Source: Mytilus galloprovincialis
Taxonomy: Eukaryota; Mollusca; Bivalvia; Mytilida; Mytilidae
Direction: 5' to 3'
Length of the DNA: 64,000 nucleotides
NCBI RefSeq assembly: GCF_965363235.1
Contig: NC_134844.1
Span: forward strand, 71,045,497 to 71,109,496
In this document: in pieces, positions 23,342 through 33,181 of the stretch
Numbering within the stretch: position 1 is the first letter of the stretch
How the letters are laid out: each line of letters starts with the position of its first letter
Notes under the pieces: model-generated
The model's database searches: none
Told to the model about the DNA's origin: nothing
The model's input: the letters and a program-made list of their open reading frames with translations, nothing else
Program-made: the position numbers and the translations under genes

Positions 23342-23639
23342 TTAAGACATTCCTTGATGATATTCTTATTTCCTTTCTCAATTTTATTTATAACATGTAA
23401 GACAAAACAATTAAAATATATTACTGGTAACAATATATTCACAATTTAAAATTTGTTATTTGAGAGTATCTTTCAAACCTCGATTTATGAGCCGTGATAA
23501 AGCCTTTTTGTGCAGATGTGGCGTAAATCAATTATCAATCAATCACTATATCAACGATTTATGACTTTTAAACACAAGTAAGTATACTACTGTTGCAGTT
23601 ATTCATACCACAATATACATGTACTTGATATAGAATAGG

Positions 23640-23960
23640 GAATGGAAATAGGATCTGTTCAGGGACAACGTGACCTCAGAAAAAACATCACAAGGCCAGC
23701 AATGAGTCTTTAATGCAGAAAAACAATCTTGCATCTGCAGGCAGGCTTCAGCTTACCCCTAAACAACAATGTATACAATTTCAGCAAAAAAGACCCCACA
23801 CTTAACTCTGAAACATACAGATAAACCATAATTGAAAAAAACACTTGTACAGGTTCCTGTCTTTGTACAGGTTCTACATTTGACTGGGTTAAACATGTTA
23901 AGTGAGAAATTAACCTTCCCCTATACCTCTAGTCAATGTGGATTAAGTATCTTTATAAAA
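23640..23960 (+). repeat. Dispersed repeat F4
   Basis: It has 'GGGAATGGAAATAGG' followed by 'GACCTCAGAAAAAACA', 'CTTCAGCTTACCCCTAAACA', 'TGGGTTAAACATGTTAA' and 'CCCCTATACCTCTAG'. A clearer start of the same family is at 26975-27150, and a short piece at 37802-37890. Confidence 0.55.
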
Positions 23961-24897
23961 AATGATTATTCATGCATCTGACACATTTATAATGACTAGT
24001 GTCCAATCATTTAAGTTAATCTCTAACAGTGCAAAAACAATTATTTAGTACGACCAGTTTTTTTAAAAAGTCAAATAAAACTTTATAGTCATTAAATAAA
24101 TATTACTATTTTATAGTTTCTAATTACATAAGAATTGACTGCATTTCTGTTCATTATAGAAAAAGGGAAAAAAATACAATCAATCTTTCCTTCTGAACAT
24201 GAGTTTTTTTTTATCAATTATTGTGTTATATTCATAGTGAATGCAGTTCTATAAATTGCCTCAAAACAAGAATGTATGTGTTAGTGCTATTTTTATACGT
24301 CAATATAATGTTATGTTGTATGTGTTTTGTTTGAAGATATTTTTGTTCAGACAATAACTTGTATAAGTGTATGGATTTCTATAACATTCAAGCGCAAGGT
24401 TCCAGTCCACTATAAAATTGTTGTGATTGATTTTGGGGGGTATTGTAGCAGTTTTGTTATTAGTAGCCCAAAAAAGGTAAGTTTTTACTAGTTCATAGAA
24501 AATAAATTAGTTTGCAGACAATCACTTTAGTATACGTGTATATATGGATCTACGAAATGAGTGATTTGGGATTGATTCAGTCGCTTGCCAGTGTAACGGT
24601 TTTGTTAATAAGAGCCAAGAGTATAGACATCTATGAACTTATACCACAAACTTCCAGGTGCAAATTTTAGGGGGTCATGTTTTGTAGTTTATGAACAATA
24701 ACTTGAGTATAGGTATATTTATCGCTATTTTATTGTGCCGCAACATATACCATAAATAAAGTTGAAGATTTTTTTATGGGTTATGAACATAATGGTTCAG
24801 TTTAAAGGTGTCAAAAATGATTCTTTTGTAAAACTTTGTATAAATTGATTATTTCTTTTTTTAATTTCAATTCAAAGTCTTGAATTCTTGGTTTTTT

Positions 24898-26621
24898 AGC
24901 TCACCTGGCCCAAAGGGCCAAGTGAGCTTTTCTCATCACTTGGCGTCCGTCGTTAGCTTTCACAAAAATCCTCTCCTCTGAAACTACTGGGCCAAATTTA
25001 ACCAAACTTGGCCACAATCATCATTGGGGTATCTAGTTTAAAAAATGTGTCCGGTGACCTGGTCAACCAACCAAGATGGCCACCAGGGCTAAAAATAGAA
25101 CATAGGGGTAAAATGCGGTTTTTGGCTTTTAACTCAAAAACCAAAGCATTTACAGCAAATCTGACATGGGGTTAAATCGTTCATCAGGTCAAGATCTATC
25201 TGCCCTGAAATTTTCAAATGAATCGGACAACCTGTTGTTGGGTTGCTGCCCCTGAATTGGTAATTTTATGAATATTTTAGTTTTTGGTTATTATCTTGAA
25301 TATTATTATAGATAGAGATAAACTGTAAACAGCAAAAATGTTCATCAAAGTAAGATTTACAAATAAGTCAACATGACCGAAGTGGTCAGTTCACCCCTTT
25401 AGGAGTTATTGCCCTTTATAGTCAATTTTGAACCATTTTTCGTAAATCTTAGTAATCTTTTACAAAAATCTTCTCCTCTGAAACTACTGGGCCAAATTAA
25501 TCCAAACTTGTCCACAATCATCATTGGGGTATCTTGTTTAAAAAATGTGTCCGATGACCTGGCCAACCAACCAAGATGGCCGCCATGGCTAAAAATAGAA
25601 CATAGGGGTAAAATGCAGTTTTTGGCTATAACTCAAAACCCAAAACGTTTAGAGCAAATCTAACGGAGGTTAAATCGTTCATCAGGTCAATATCTGTCTG
25701 CCCTGAAATTTTCAGATGAATCGGACAACCCGTTGTTGGGTTGCTGCCCCTGAATTGGTAATTTTCTGGAAATTTTACTGTTTTTGGTTATTATCTTGAA
25801 TATTATTATAGATAGAGATAAACTGGAAACAGCAAAAATGTTCAGCAAAGTAAGATTTACAAATAAGTCAACATGACCGAAATGGTCAGTTGACCCCTTT
25901 AGGAGTTATTGCCCTTTATAGTCAATTTTAACCATTTTTCGTAAATCTTAGTAATCTTTTACAAAAATCTTCTCCTCTGAAACTACTGGGCCAAATTAAT
26001 CCAAACTTGTCCACAATCATCATTGGGGTATCTAGTTTGAAAAATGTGTCCGATGACCCTGCCATTTAACCAAGATGGCCACCACAGATAAAAATAGAAC
26101 ATAGGGATAAAATACAGTTTTTGGCTTATAACTCAAAAACCAAAGCATTTACAACAAATCTAAAGAGGGTAAAATTGTTTATTAGGTCAAGATCTATCTG
26201 GCCGTAAATTTTCAGATGAATCGGACAACCCGTTGTTGGGTTGCTGCCCCTAAATTGGTAATTTTAAGGAAATTTTGCTGTTTTTGGTTATTATCTTGAA
26301 TACTATTATAGATAGAGATAACCTGTAAAAAGCAATAATGTTCAGCAAAGTAAGATTTACAAATAAGTCAACATGACTGAAATGGTCAATTGACCCCCTA
26401 TGGAGTTAATGTCCTTTATAGTCAATTTTTAACAATTTTCATTATGCCAAGTTCATTATAGATAGAGATAATTGTAAGCAGCAAGAATGTTCAGTAAAGT
26501 AAGATGTACAAACACATCACCATCACCAAAACACAATTTTGTCATGAATCAATCTGTTTCTTTTAATTAATATTTACATATACCAAGGTGAGCGACACAG
26601 GCTCTTTAGAGCCTCTAGTTT
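24898..26621 (+). repeat. Long dispersed repeat built of three ~500-bp tandem units
   Basis: It starts with a palindromic 'AGCTCACCTGGCCC' ... 'AAGTGAGCT' and ends 'CTCTTTAGAGCCTCTAGTT'. Inside, 'AAACTACTGGGCC' recurs at 24981, 25481 and 25980. Each unit also repeats 'CCAAGATGGCC' and 'GGGTTGCTGCCCCTGAATTG' (third copy slightly changed), and the last unit is cut short. The layout is a known type of mollusc repeat. No protein is encoded. Confidence 0.8.
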
Positions 26622-26974
26622 TATATGCTGTTTGAGTATTGTTTATTTTTTAGATTTTGGGTTTGTTGTAAATTGATCCAAGTAAAGGGTCCAAATGTTT
26701 TTTGAATTTCTTCAAACATTGGATCAATTGTGTTCTCTGATATGTTGATTCTTATCATGAAATTATATCTAGATTTTGGGCACAGTATTCAAGAAGGTTC
26801 AAATATTGGTCCAAAAGATTTTGGGCCCTGTTATCAAATTGGTCCACATTGAGAACCAATGTGTCTTAAATTAAACTGTCAGTGGGGAACTTAGTTTAAC
26901 AAGGGAACTTTTCTAAAATACATACAAAAGTCTTCTTTTGAAAATCACTGAATGGAATTAAATCAAACATGGCA

Positions 26975-27150
26975 TAACATTGAGAATGGAAATGTGACAA
27001 AGAGACAACAACCCGACCAAAGAGCAGACAACAGCCGAAGGCCACCAATGGGTCTTCAATGCAGTGAGAAACTCCGACAGACGTGCTTCAGCTGACCCCT
27101 AAACAAAAATGTATACTAGTTCAGGGATAATGGACGTCATACTAAACTCA
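26975..27150 (+). repeat. Dispersed repeat F4, 5' part
   Basis: It begins 'TTGAGAATGGAAATGTGACA', followed by 'AAGAGACAACAACCCGACC', 'GGGTCTTCAATGCAG' and 'TTCAGCTGACCCCTAAAC'. This is a typical high-copy mussel repeat in my experience. Confidence 0.65.
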
Positions 27151-27629
27151 GAATTAAAAATCGTGCATATTCCTTTTGAAATGCTGAGCAAGTGTTGTTA
27201 TTATTAGAAATTGGTAGAATTTGAAGGTTCTGGTTCAAGAATTCAGACGTACCATAATGGTCATTAAATAATAATTATTGATTGTTGTTTGCCTAACGTT
27301 CGGTGGTAAATGTTTCATGCATGTTCAGGACCAGTACAAATTTAACTACGTCATCCCGTTTCCGGGACCAGATGAGATGTTCGTGCGCATGTGTAGCTTC
27401 AGTTCGTAGCTTTATTTCATAGAAGGCAGACGTGGTCTGTAATTGTAGCTTCTATAATGAAATATTTTATCACAATAACTACGAGGTAGTTATTTTTTTT
27501 TTGTTGTTTAATATGTAAATAAACTCGAGGGGTTTATTGTTTATATTAATTTTTTTTTATATTTTTCTCTGTTGTAAATTTACGATAAATAGACCGTTTT
27601 ACGGCAGTTGATATTTTTTGGTTTAAACA

Positions 27630-28907
27630 ATGGCGGATGCCATGCTCTCGAAAACTGATTCAAAATCCTTGAAGAAAGGTTCAAGTGCTTCAAATGAGGC
27701 AAAAGGTAAAAATCCTAAAAGAAAATCATCCGGTGATGATTCTCGTTCAAAGAATGACGATACAAATAGTTGTAGTAGTGGTGCAAAAATTGTCAGCTCC
27801 GGCGAGGCCGGAACTGTTGCTTCAAGACTTAAAGGTCTGAGTCAAAATACTGGCGAAGCAAGTAAAGAGCCCACTTTAGCTGAGGTTTTTTCAGTTCTGA
27901 AGAACATGCAACAGGAACAGAGTTCCCAAAAAACTGATTTTGTGTCTCTCAAGTCGATGGTCGACGAATTGTATTACGTTGAGCCTGAGGGTTACGATGA
28001 AAGCCAGGGTGCAGACCCTGAGGTTTATGATGAAAATAATAATGACAATAATGATCATGTTGGTGATACTGAGGTTGCAGAACCTCCAGCTAAAAAACAA
28101 AAAACTGTTGACAAAGAGGGTGACAATGTTTTTAAAGCTGCTGCTCAAGCTTATAGGTCAAAAGATAATGTTGATACAAGTGTAGATGACACTTTAGCTG
28201 ACACGGTTAATGAATTTTTCCGTGAGGGAATATCTGATGAAAAATACAATGAACTGATGAAATCAGTAGCTAGACCAGAGAATTGTGTTTCTCTTACAAG
28301 GACTAGAGTAAATCAGCTCATTTGGGATTTACTCTCTCCTCAAACTAGATCTTTTGATTCGGTCATACAACAACATCAAGAGACTGTTGTTAAAGCATCA
28401 TGTAACATTACAAAATTATTAAATATGTTGTGCAAACTAAAATCTGAATTGGGTGACGACTGTCAACAAGAAATGCAGTCTTGCATAGATTTGGGGATTG
28501 ATTCCATAGCTTTACTGTCACAATATAACAAGATGACTAATATAAAAAGAAAGGAATATCAAAGATTTGATTTAAGTCCTGAATATCATCATTTAAGTTC
28601 ACCCTCAATTCCTTTCACTGACATGCTTTATGGTGACAATGTCCATCAAAAGTCGAAAGAAATTCAAGACATGAACAGACTTGGTCGAAATTTAAATAAT
28701 AATAATAATGCAAGAGGTAGAGGAAATGGTTTTTCTCGAGGAGGTAGTTTTGGTAGAGGACGAGGTTTTGGTAGAGGCCGTGCAGGGTCTCGTCGTGGTG
28801 GATACAGAGGTGGTCGAGGCCGTGGTTACGGCGGTAGAGGCCAGTATTCAAATGATCAAGGTGGTTCAAAAAACTTGAGAGGTGTTCCAAGTTTCCTGAG
28901 GAAGTAA
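27630..28907 (+). CDS. Gag-like ORF1 of the DIRS element
   Basis: This 425-residue frame starts at an ATG in good context (AACAATGG). The N-terminal 150 residues are Ser-, Lys- and acid-rich and look disordered. A folded middle part follows (about 180-340). The C-terminus is a Gly/Arg-rich tail with repeated 'GRGRGFGRGRAG'-type words, suited to nucleic-acid binding. Position before the RT frame and composition fit the gag-like ORF of DIRS elements; there is no zinc knuckle that I can see. Confidence 0.75.
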   Translation: MADAMLSKTDSKSLKKGSSASNEAKGKNPKRKSSGDDSRSKNDDTNSCSSGAKIVSSGEAGTVASRLKGLSQNTGEASKEPTLAEVFSVLKNMQQEQSSQKTDFVSLKSMVDELYYVEPEGYDESQGADPEVYDENNNDNNDHVGDTEVAEPPAKKQKTVDKEGDNVFKAAAQAYRSKDNVDTSVDDTLADTVNEFFREGISDEKYNELMKSVARPENCVSLTRTRVNQLIWDLLSPQTRSFDSVIQQHQETVVKASCNITKLLNMLCKLKSELGDDCQQEMQSCIDLGIDSIALLSQYNKMTNIKRKEYQRFDLSPEYHHLSSPSIPFTDMLYGDNVHQKSKEIQDMNRLGRNLNNNNNARGRGNGFSRGGSFGRGRGFGRGRAGSRRGGYRGGRGRGYGGRGQYSNDQGGSKNLRGVPSFLRK

Positions 28908-28969
28908 ATTATGCTAAACAGGTAAGTTTAGCGGGTGTCTCTGATATTAAACCTTTTACAGCAGGTAGA

Positions 28970-30979
28970 TTGAAAAATTATGTTGAAAACTGGCAAAAAA
29001 TTACTTCTGATAAATTTATTTTGGATACAGTTGAACACTGTCACCTTGAATTTATTGATAATTCAATACCCACTCAAAGTCTCACACCATATCAAAGAAT
29101 TTTTGATAAAGGCCAGGAAAAGATTATAAATGACGAAATAGAAAATTTGAAAAAATTAGGTGTAATAGTGGAAGTTAAATTTGATACAGATCAATATATA
29201 TCTCCAATTTTTACAGTTCCAAAGAAAAATACAAATGAGCATAGAGTGATTCTTAATTTAAAAGAATTGAATAAATTTATTTTTCCCCATCATTTCAAGA
29301 TGGACACTTTTGAAATGGCTTTAAAATTGGTGAAACCAAATTGTTTTTTCAGTTCAATTGATTTGCGTCATGCATATTATTCTGTTCCTATAGCAGAGGA
29401 ACATCAGAAACTATTACGTTTTATATGGAAAAACACTATTTTTCAATATACCTGTTTACCAAATGGTTTGCTATCAGCACCTAGAATCTTTACAAAGTTA
29501 ATGAAGCCTGTTTTTGCAACTTTACGGCAATTTGGTTATATGAATGTAGCTTATATTGATGACTCTCTTTTGCTTGGAGATACTGAAGATGAGTGCATAG
29601 AAAATGTACAAAATACAAATGATTTAATGGAGTGGCTTGGTTTTATAATTCATGAAAGAAAATCTGTGTTCAAGCCTGCTAAACAAATTGTCTTTTTAGG
29701 CAATATTATTGATTCTGTATCTATGACAGTTGTGTTGCCAAAAGAAAAAGTAGAAAAAATTGTATTAGAATGTCAGAATCTGATCAAGAAAAACGTAGCT
29801 AGTATACGGTTAGTTGCCCATGTTATAGGCTTGCTAATATCCACTCTTTCAGCTGTGGATTTTGGTCATTTATATTACAGAAATTTAGAAATTGAAAAGA
29901 TTCAGGCTTTAAAATTTTCATTTGGGAATTTTGATCAAAATATGACTATAACATTTGCCATGAAAGCAGATTTAAAATGGTGGGTTGAAAACTTACATTG
30001 TCAGAAAAGAGTCATTAATAGGAAAAATCCAGATTTTTCTATGACAACTGACGCCTCATTAAAAGGCTGGGGTGCTTTATTTAAAGACCAAAAAATTCAA
30101 GGAAGATGGAATGATGTTGAGCAAACTTATCACATAAATGTTCTGGAATTGTTAGCCATTTCTTATACTCTGAAGGCTTTTTGTAAAAATTATTCAGATA
30201 TACATGTGAAGATTTTTTGTGACAATTCTAGTGCAATTGCTTATGTTAACAATATGGGTGGTATAAAATCCAAGCAAATGAATGATATAACCAAACTTTT
30301 GTGGGTTTGGTGTATTGAAAGAAATATATGGATTTCAGTAGAACATATTCCTGGTAAATATAACGCTGCAGATGTTGAATCAAGAAAAATTGACGATCAT
30401 TTAGAGTGGATGCTTGATAAGCAAGTTTTCCATAAATTAGTGGAGATTTGGGGTACTCCAGACCATGATTTATTTGCCTCTAGATTAAATTGTCAAGTTA
30501 AGAGTTTCTCGTCGTGGAAACCTGACCCTGAGGCAGTATTTGTAAATGCTTTTAGTATTTTATGGTCTGATGAGGTATTTTATTATCTTTTTCCCCCTTT
30601 TTCTCTAATTAGTAGATGTTTACAGAAAGTTCAGAAAGACAGTGCAGAGGTTCTGATGATTGTACCATTATGGCCGACTCAGGCATGGTATCCAGTTTTA
30701 CTAGAAATGTTGATAGACTTTCCAAAAATGTTGCCTCGAAAGAAAAGACTTCTGTCCATTCCAGGAACGGAAAAGATTCATCCTCTTCACAATCAGTTAA
30801 AGTTTCTTGCTTGTCGGTTATCAGGAAAAATTTGGAAAACCAAGGCATTTCAGACAAGGCTTCCAAAATCATTTTGGCGTCTTGGCGAGACAGTACGAAA
30901 AAGCAATACTCAACTTATGTCAAGCAATGGTTCCGTTTCTGTAGTAAAAGGAAAATTGATCCACTTCAACCAGCTTTAA
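28970..30979 (+). CDS. Reverse transcriptase / RNase H / methyltransferase-like ORF2 of the DIRS element
   Basis: About 669 residues. The reverse transcriptase core shows 'LPNGLLSAPRIFTKLMKP' and the catalytic word 'YIDD'. RNase H follows with 'TTDASLKGWGALF' and 'VLELLAISYTL'. The C-terminal third, with 'DHDLFASRLNCQVKSFSSW' and 'PPFSLISRCLQKVQKD', fits the methyltransferase-like domain of DIRS1-group elements. Its end overlaps the recombinase frame, as is usual in this family. I do not claim how translation starts. Confidence 0.88.
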   Translation: MKNYVENWQKITSDKFILDTVEHCHLEFIDNSIPTQSLTPYQRIFDKGQEKIINDEIENLKKLGVIVEVKFDTDQYISPIFTVPKKNTNEHRVILNLKELNKFIFPHHFKMDTFEMALKLVKPNCFFSSIDLRHAYYSVPIAEEHQKLLRFIWKNTIFQYTCLPNGLLSAPRIFTKLMKPVFATLRQFGYMNVAYIDDSLLLGDTEDECIENVQNTNDLMEWLGFIIHERKSVFKPAKQIVFLGNIIDSVSMTVVLPKEKVEKIVLECQNLIKKNVASIRLVAHVIGLLISTLSAVDFGHLYYRNLEIEKIQALKFSFGNFDQNMTITFAMKADLKWWVENLHCQKRVINRKNPDFSMTTDASLKGWGALFKDQKIQGRWNDVEQTYHINVLELLAISYTLKAFCKNYSDIHVKIFCDNSSAIAYVNNMGGIKSKQMNDITKLLWVWCIERNIWISVEHIPGKYNAADVESRKIDDHLEWMLDKQVFHKLVEIWGTPDHDLFASRLNCQVKSFSSWKPDPEAVFVNAFSILWSDEVFYYLFPPFSLISRCLQKVQKDSAEVLMIVPLWPTQAWYPVLLEMLIDFPKMLPRKKRLLSIPGTEKIHPLHNQLKFLACRLSGKIWKTKAFQTRLPKSFWRLGETVRKSNTQLMSSNGSVSVVKGKLIHFNQL

Positions 30980-31785
30980 ATGAAGTCTTAGATTTTTTAA
31001 CAGTGCTTTTTGATAAAGGATTAAGTTATAGTACGATAAATTGTGCAAGATCTGCATTGTCAGCCTTAGGAATAATGTTTAATGGAGTGACAGTTGGCTC
31101 TAACGCTACAATCATCAGATTTTTAAAAGGTGTTTATAATTTGCGACCTTCAGAACCTAGATATAGTGAAACTTGGGACGTATCTAAAGTTTTTAATTTT
31201 TTACGGAAGTTATCTCCCGTAAAGTATATTTCGTTGAAAGATTTAACATTGAAGTTAGTAATGTTAATTGTTTTATCCACGGCTTGTAGGACACAGTCGT
31301 TGTTTTTGCTATGTTTAGACAATTTAGTTAAAGGAAAGGATAGTTATACTTTGTTTTATTCAGGTTTATTAAAACAGAATAGACCTGGGTTTAATGTACA
31401 TTTTGTTGAACTTTTTGCTTATCCTCCAGATAGGAGATTGTGTGTTTTTACTGTTTTAAAAGAATATTTGATGAGAACAGCTCAAGCTCGTGGTAATAGT
31501 CAGAAACTTTTTATAAGTTATGTGAAACCGTTTAAAGCCGTTTCAAGAGAAACAATTAGCAGATGGATCAAAACTGTGATGTCTAAATCAGGAATTAATT
31601 TAAAATCTTATTCTTCGCATAGCGCTAGATCAGCAGTTGTTTCTAAGGCTTTCCATAATCTGATTCCTGTGGAATGTATTTTACGAAGAGCTGGTTGGAC
31701 CAGTGAAAAGACTTTTGCTAAATTCTACAAGAAGCCGATCGAGTCAGATGAACAACGTTTTCAGAGAGCTGTTCTGAGTACATAG
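30616..31785 (+). CDS. Tyrosine recombinase ORF3 of the DIRS element
   Basis: A 389-residue frame overlapping the end of ORF2. It has a SAM-like core-binding part (about residues 60-180) and a catalytic part with the expected Arg ('TACRTQSLFLL'), His-x-x-Arg ('SHSARSAVVSKAF') and a C-terminal Tyr region ('GWTSEKTFAKFYKKP'). This enzyme replaces the DDE integrase of LTR elements and defines DIRS elements. Confidence 0.9.
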   Translation: MFTESSERQCRGSDDCTIMADSGMVSSFTRNVDRLSKNVASKEKTSVHSRNGKDSSSSQSVKVSCLSVIRKNLENQGISDKASKIILASWRDSTKKQYSTYVKQWFRFCSKRKIDPLQPALNEVLDFLTVLFDKGLSYSTINCARSALSALGIMFNGVTVGSNATIIRFLKGVYNLRPSEPRYSETWDVSKVFNFLRKLSPVKYISLKDLTLKLVMLIVLSTACRTQSLFLLCLDNLVKGKDSYTLFYSGLLKQNRPGFNVHFVELFAYPPDRRLCVFTVLKEYLMRTAQARGNSQKLFISYVKPFKAVSRETISRWIKTVMSKSGINLKSYSSHSARSAVVSKAFHNLIPVECILRRAGWTSEKTFAKFYKKPIESDEQRFQRAVLST

Positions 31786-32215
31786 AACTTTATTTGTAAA
31801 TGAACTTTGTATATAGGAGGGATATATTTGTTGTTTTTTTTTTGGAGGTTTTTAATATAACTTTTTGACTTATCTCAGGGCTTGTGCTCTTTGAAGTCTC
31901 ATCTGGTCCCGGAAACGGGATGACGTAGTTAAATTCCAAAACTAAACGAGACTTACCTTGGTAAAAGTTGAAGTTCAGTTGGAATTTAACGTAGTCATCT
32001 TTAGTTGTAGGGATCAGATGCCCTCCCGATATCCCTCCCTCTTTTTTGTGATGTTGTACTTAGTACTTTTGTATGCACAAACCCTTCGACTTTGAAGACT
32101 GAAGCTACACATGCGCACGAACATCTCATCTGATCCCTACAACTAAAGATGACTACGTTAAATTCCAACTGAACTTCAACTTTTACCAAGGTAAGTCTCG
32201 TTTAGTTTTGGAATT

Positions 32216-33181
32216 AACCATTAATACAATAAGTAGGTCTTTTAATATGAATAGGGTGAGAAGAGAGCAGAAAATTTAGAATGCCCCTAAAAATGGGAGA
32301 ATTAAAAATAGGAATAGAAATTAAGCCTTGCTGCATGCCACATAATAAGGACCCTCAAAGAGTTGTTGCTAGTGTTGTAAATAGGTAGCAAGCGTAGTGA
32401 TCTATGCACAAGAGACATCGGATTCAACATTTTAATTCATATCGGACATGGCTGGTGCAATAGGATTGTATTAATCGAAAAGCTACAAAAACCATTTAAC
32501 CTCGAAAAGACATACAGCAGTCTTCAAAATCACTACATAGAAGACGTAAAACTAAGGCGATCATTTATACATAATGCAAATCATGGCGAAATGCTGGTAT
32601 AATTGCATTCAAAACAATTCTCCACCTGATGATGTGGATTTAATGAACTTTATGTTACCGTAAGGCTTTCAAAGTGAATACAAAGTTCATACATATTTCG
32701 TTATGAGATGCCCGAAGCGAGACTTCTGATTAATGACACGCACAAAAAACAACCCACAAACAAATATGATGGAAAGAAACCAACAATAAAAAGGGATTAT
32801 CAAGTTCTTTACTTTAGATAGACACATATAGAATGATTCGGGACTAAACATAGTTGTTAGAACGTGGCTACATCTCAGGTTTTGATGAGTCGGTGATAAC
32901 ATTCTTTTTTATTGACTGTAAATGTTAAGTTTTCTAAATTTCAAAAGTTGCACATTAAAAAATAAGCAACCTTGCGACACAAAGGTTCAAAAAGTCATTT
33001 GGCTTCAACAATAGATAAGCACTATACATTAGTTGAGGTATACATAATAAATTAAAGTAAATCAATAATGTTAATCAAAATAGCAGTAACTTAATAATTT
33101 CAAACAGAGAATATATGGCTTAAATGACTATATTTGAAAATGCAGCACTTTCAAATTTTATTATACGTTAACGAACAACAG
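32216..33181. other. Intergenic stretch between the DIRS element and the ligase gene
   Basis: AT-rich; it would contain the 3' untranslated region of the minus-strand ligase gene at its right side. No repeat family or exon recognised. Confidence 0.45.

Larger units (their letters stand above)
27339..32215 (+). mobile_element. DIRS-type tyrosine-recombinase retrotransposon, looks whole
   Basis: Parts in order: left inverted terminal repeat (about 27339-27402), gag-like frame (27630-28907), RT/RNase H/methyltransferase-like frame (28970-30979), overlapping tyrosine-recombinase frame (30616-31785), internal complementary region (about 31897-32020) and right terminal repeat (about 32098-32215). 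The first half of the internal region mirrors the left end, and the second half (31932-32020) mirrors the right end (32127-32215). This is the signature layout of DIRS elements, which integrate through a circular intermediate. Long open frames and matching ends suggest a young insertion with no obvious breaks. Confidence 0.92.

Noticed and set aside
25409-25663. 84-residue frame in the 500-bp repeat
   Set aside because: It lies across a non-coding repeat unit and is not kept open in the other units.
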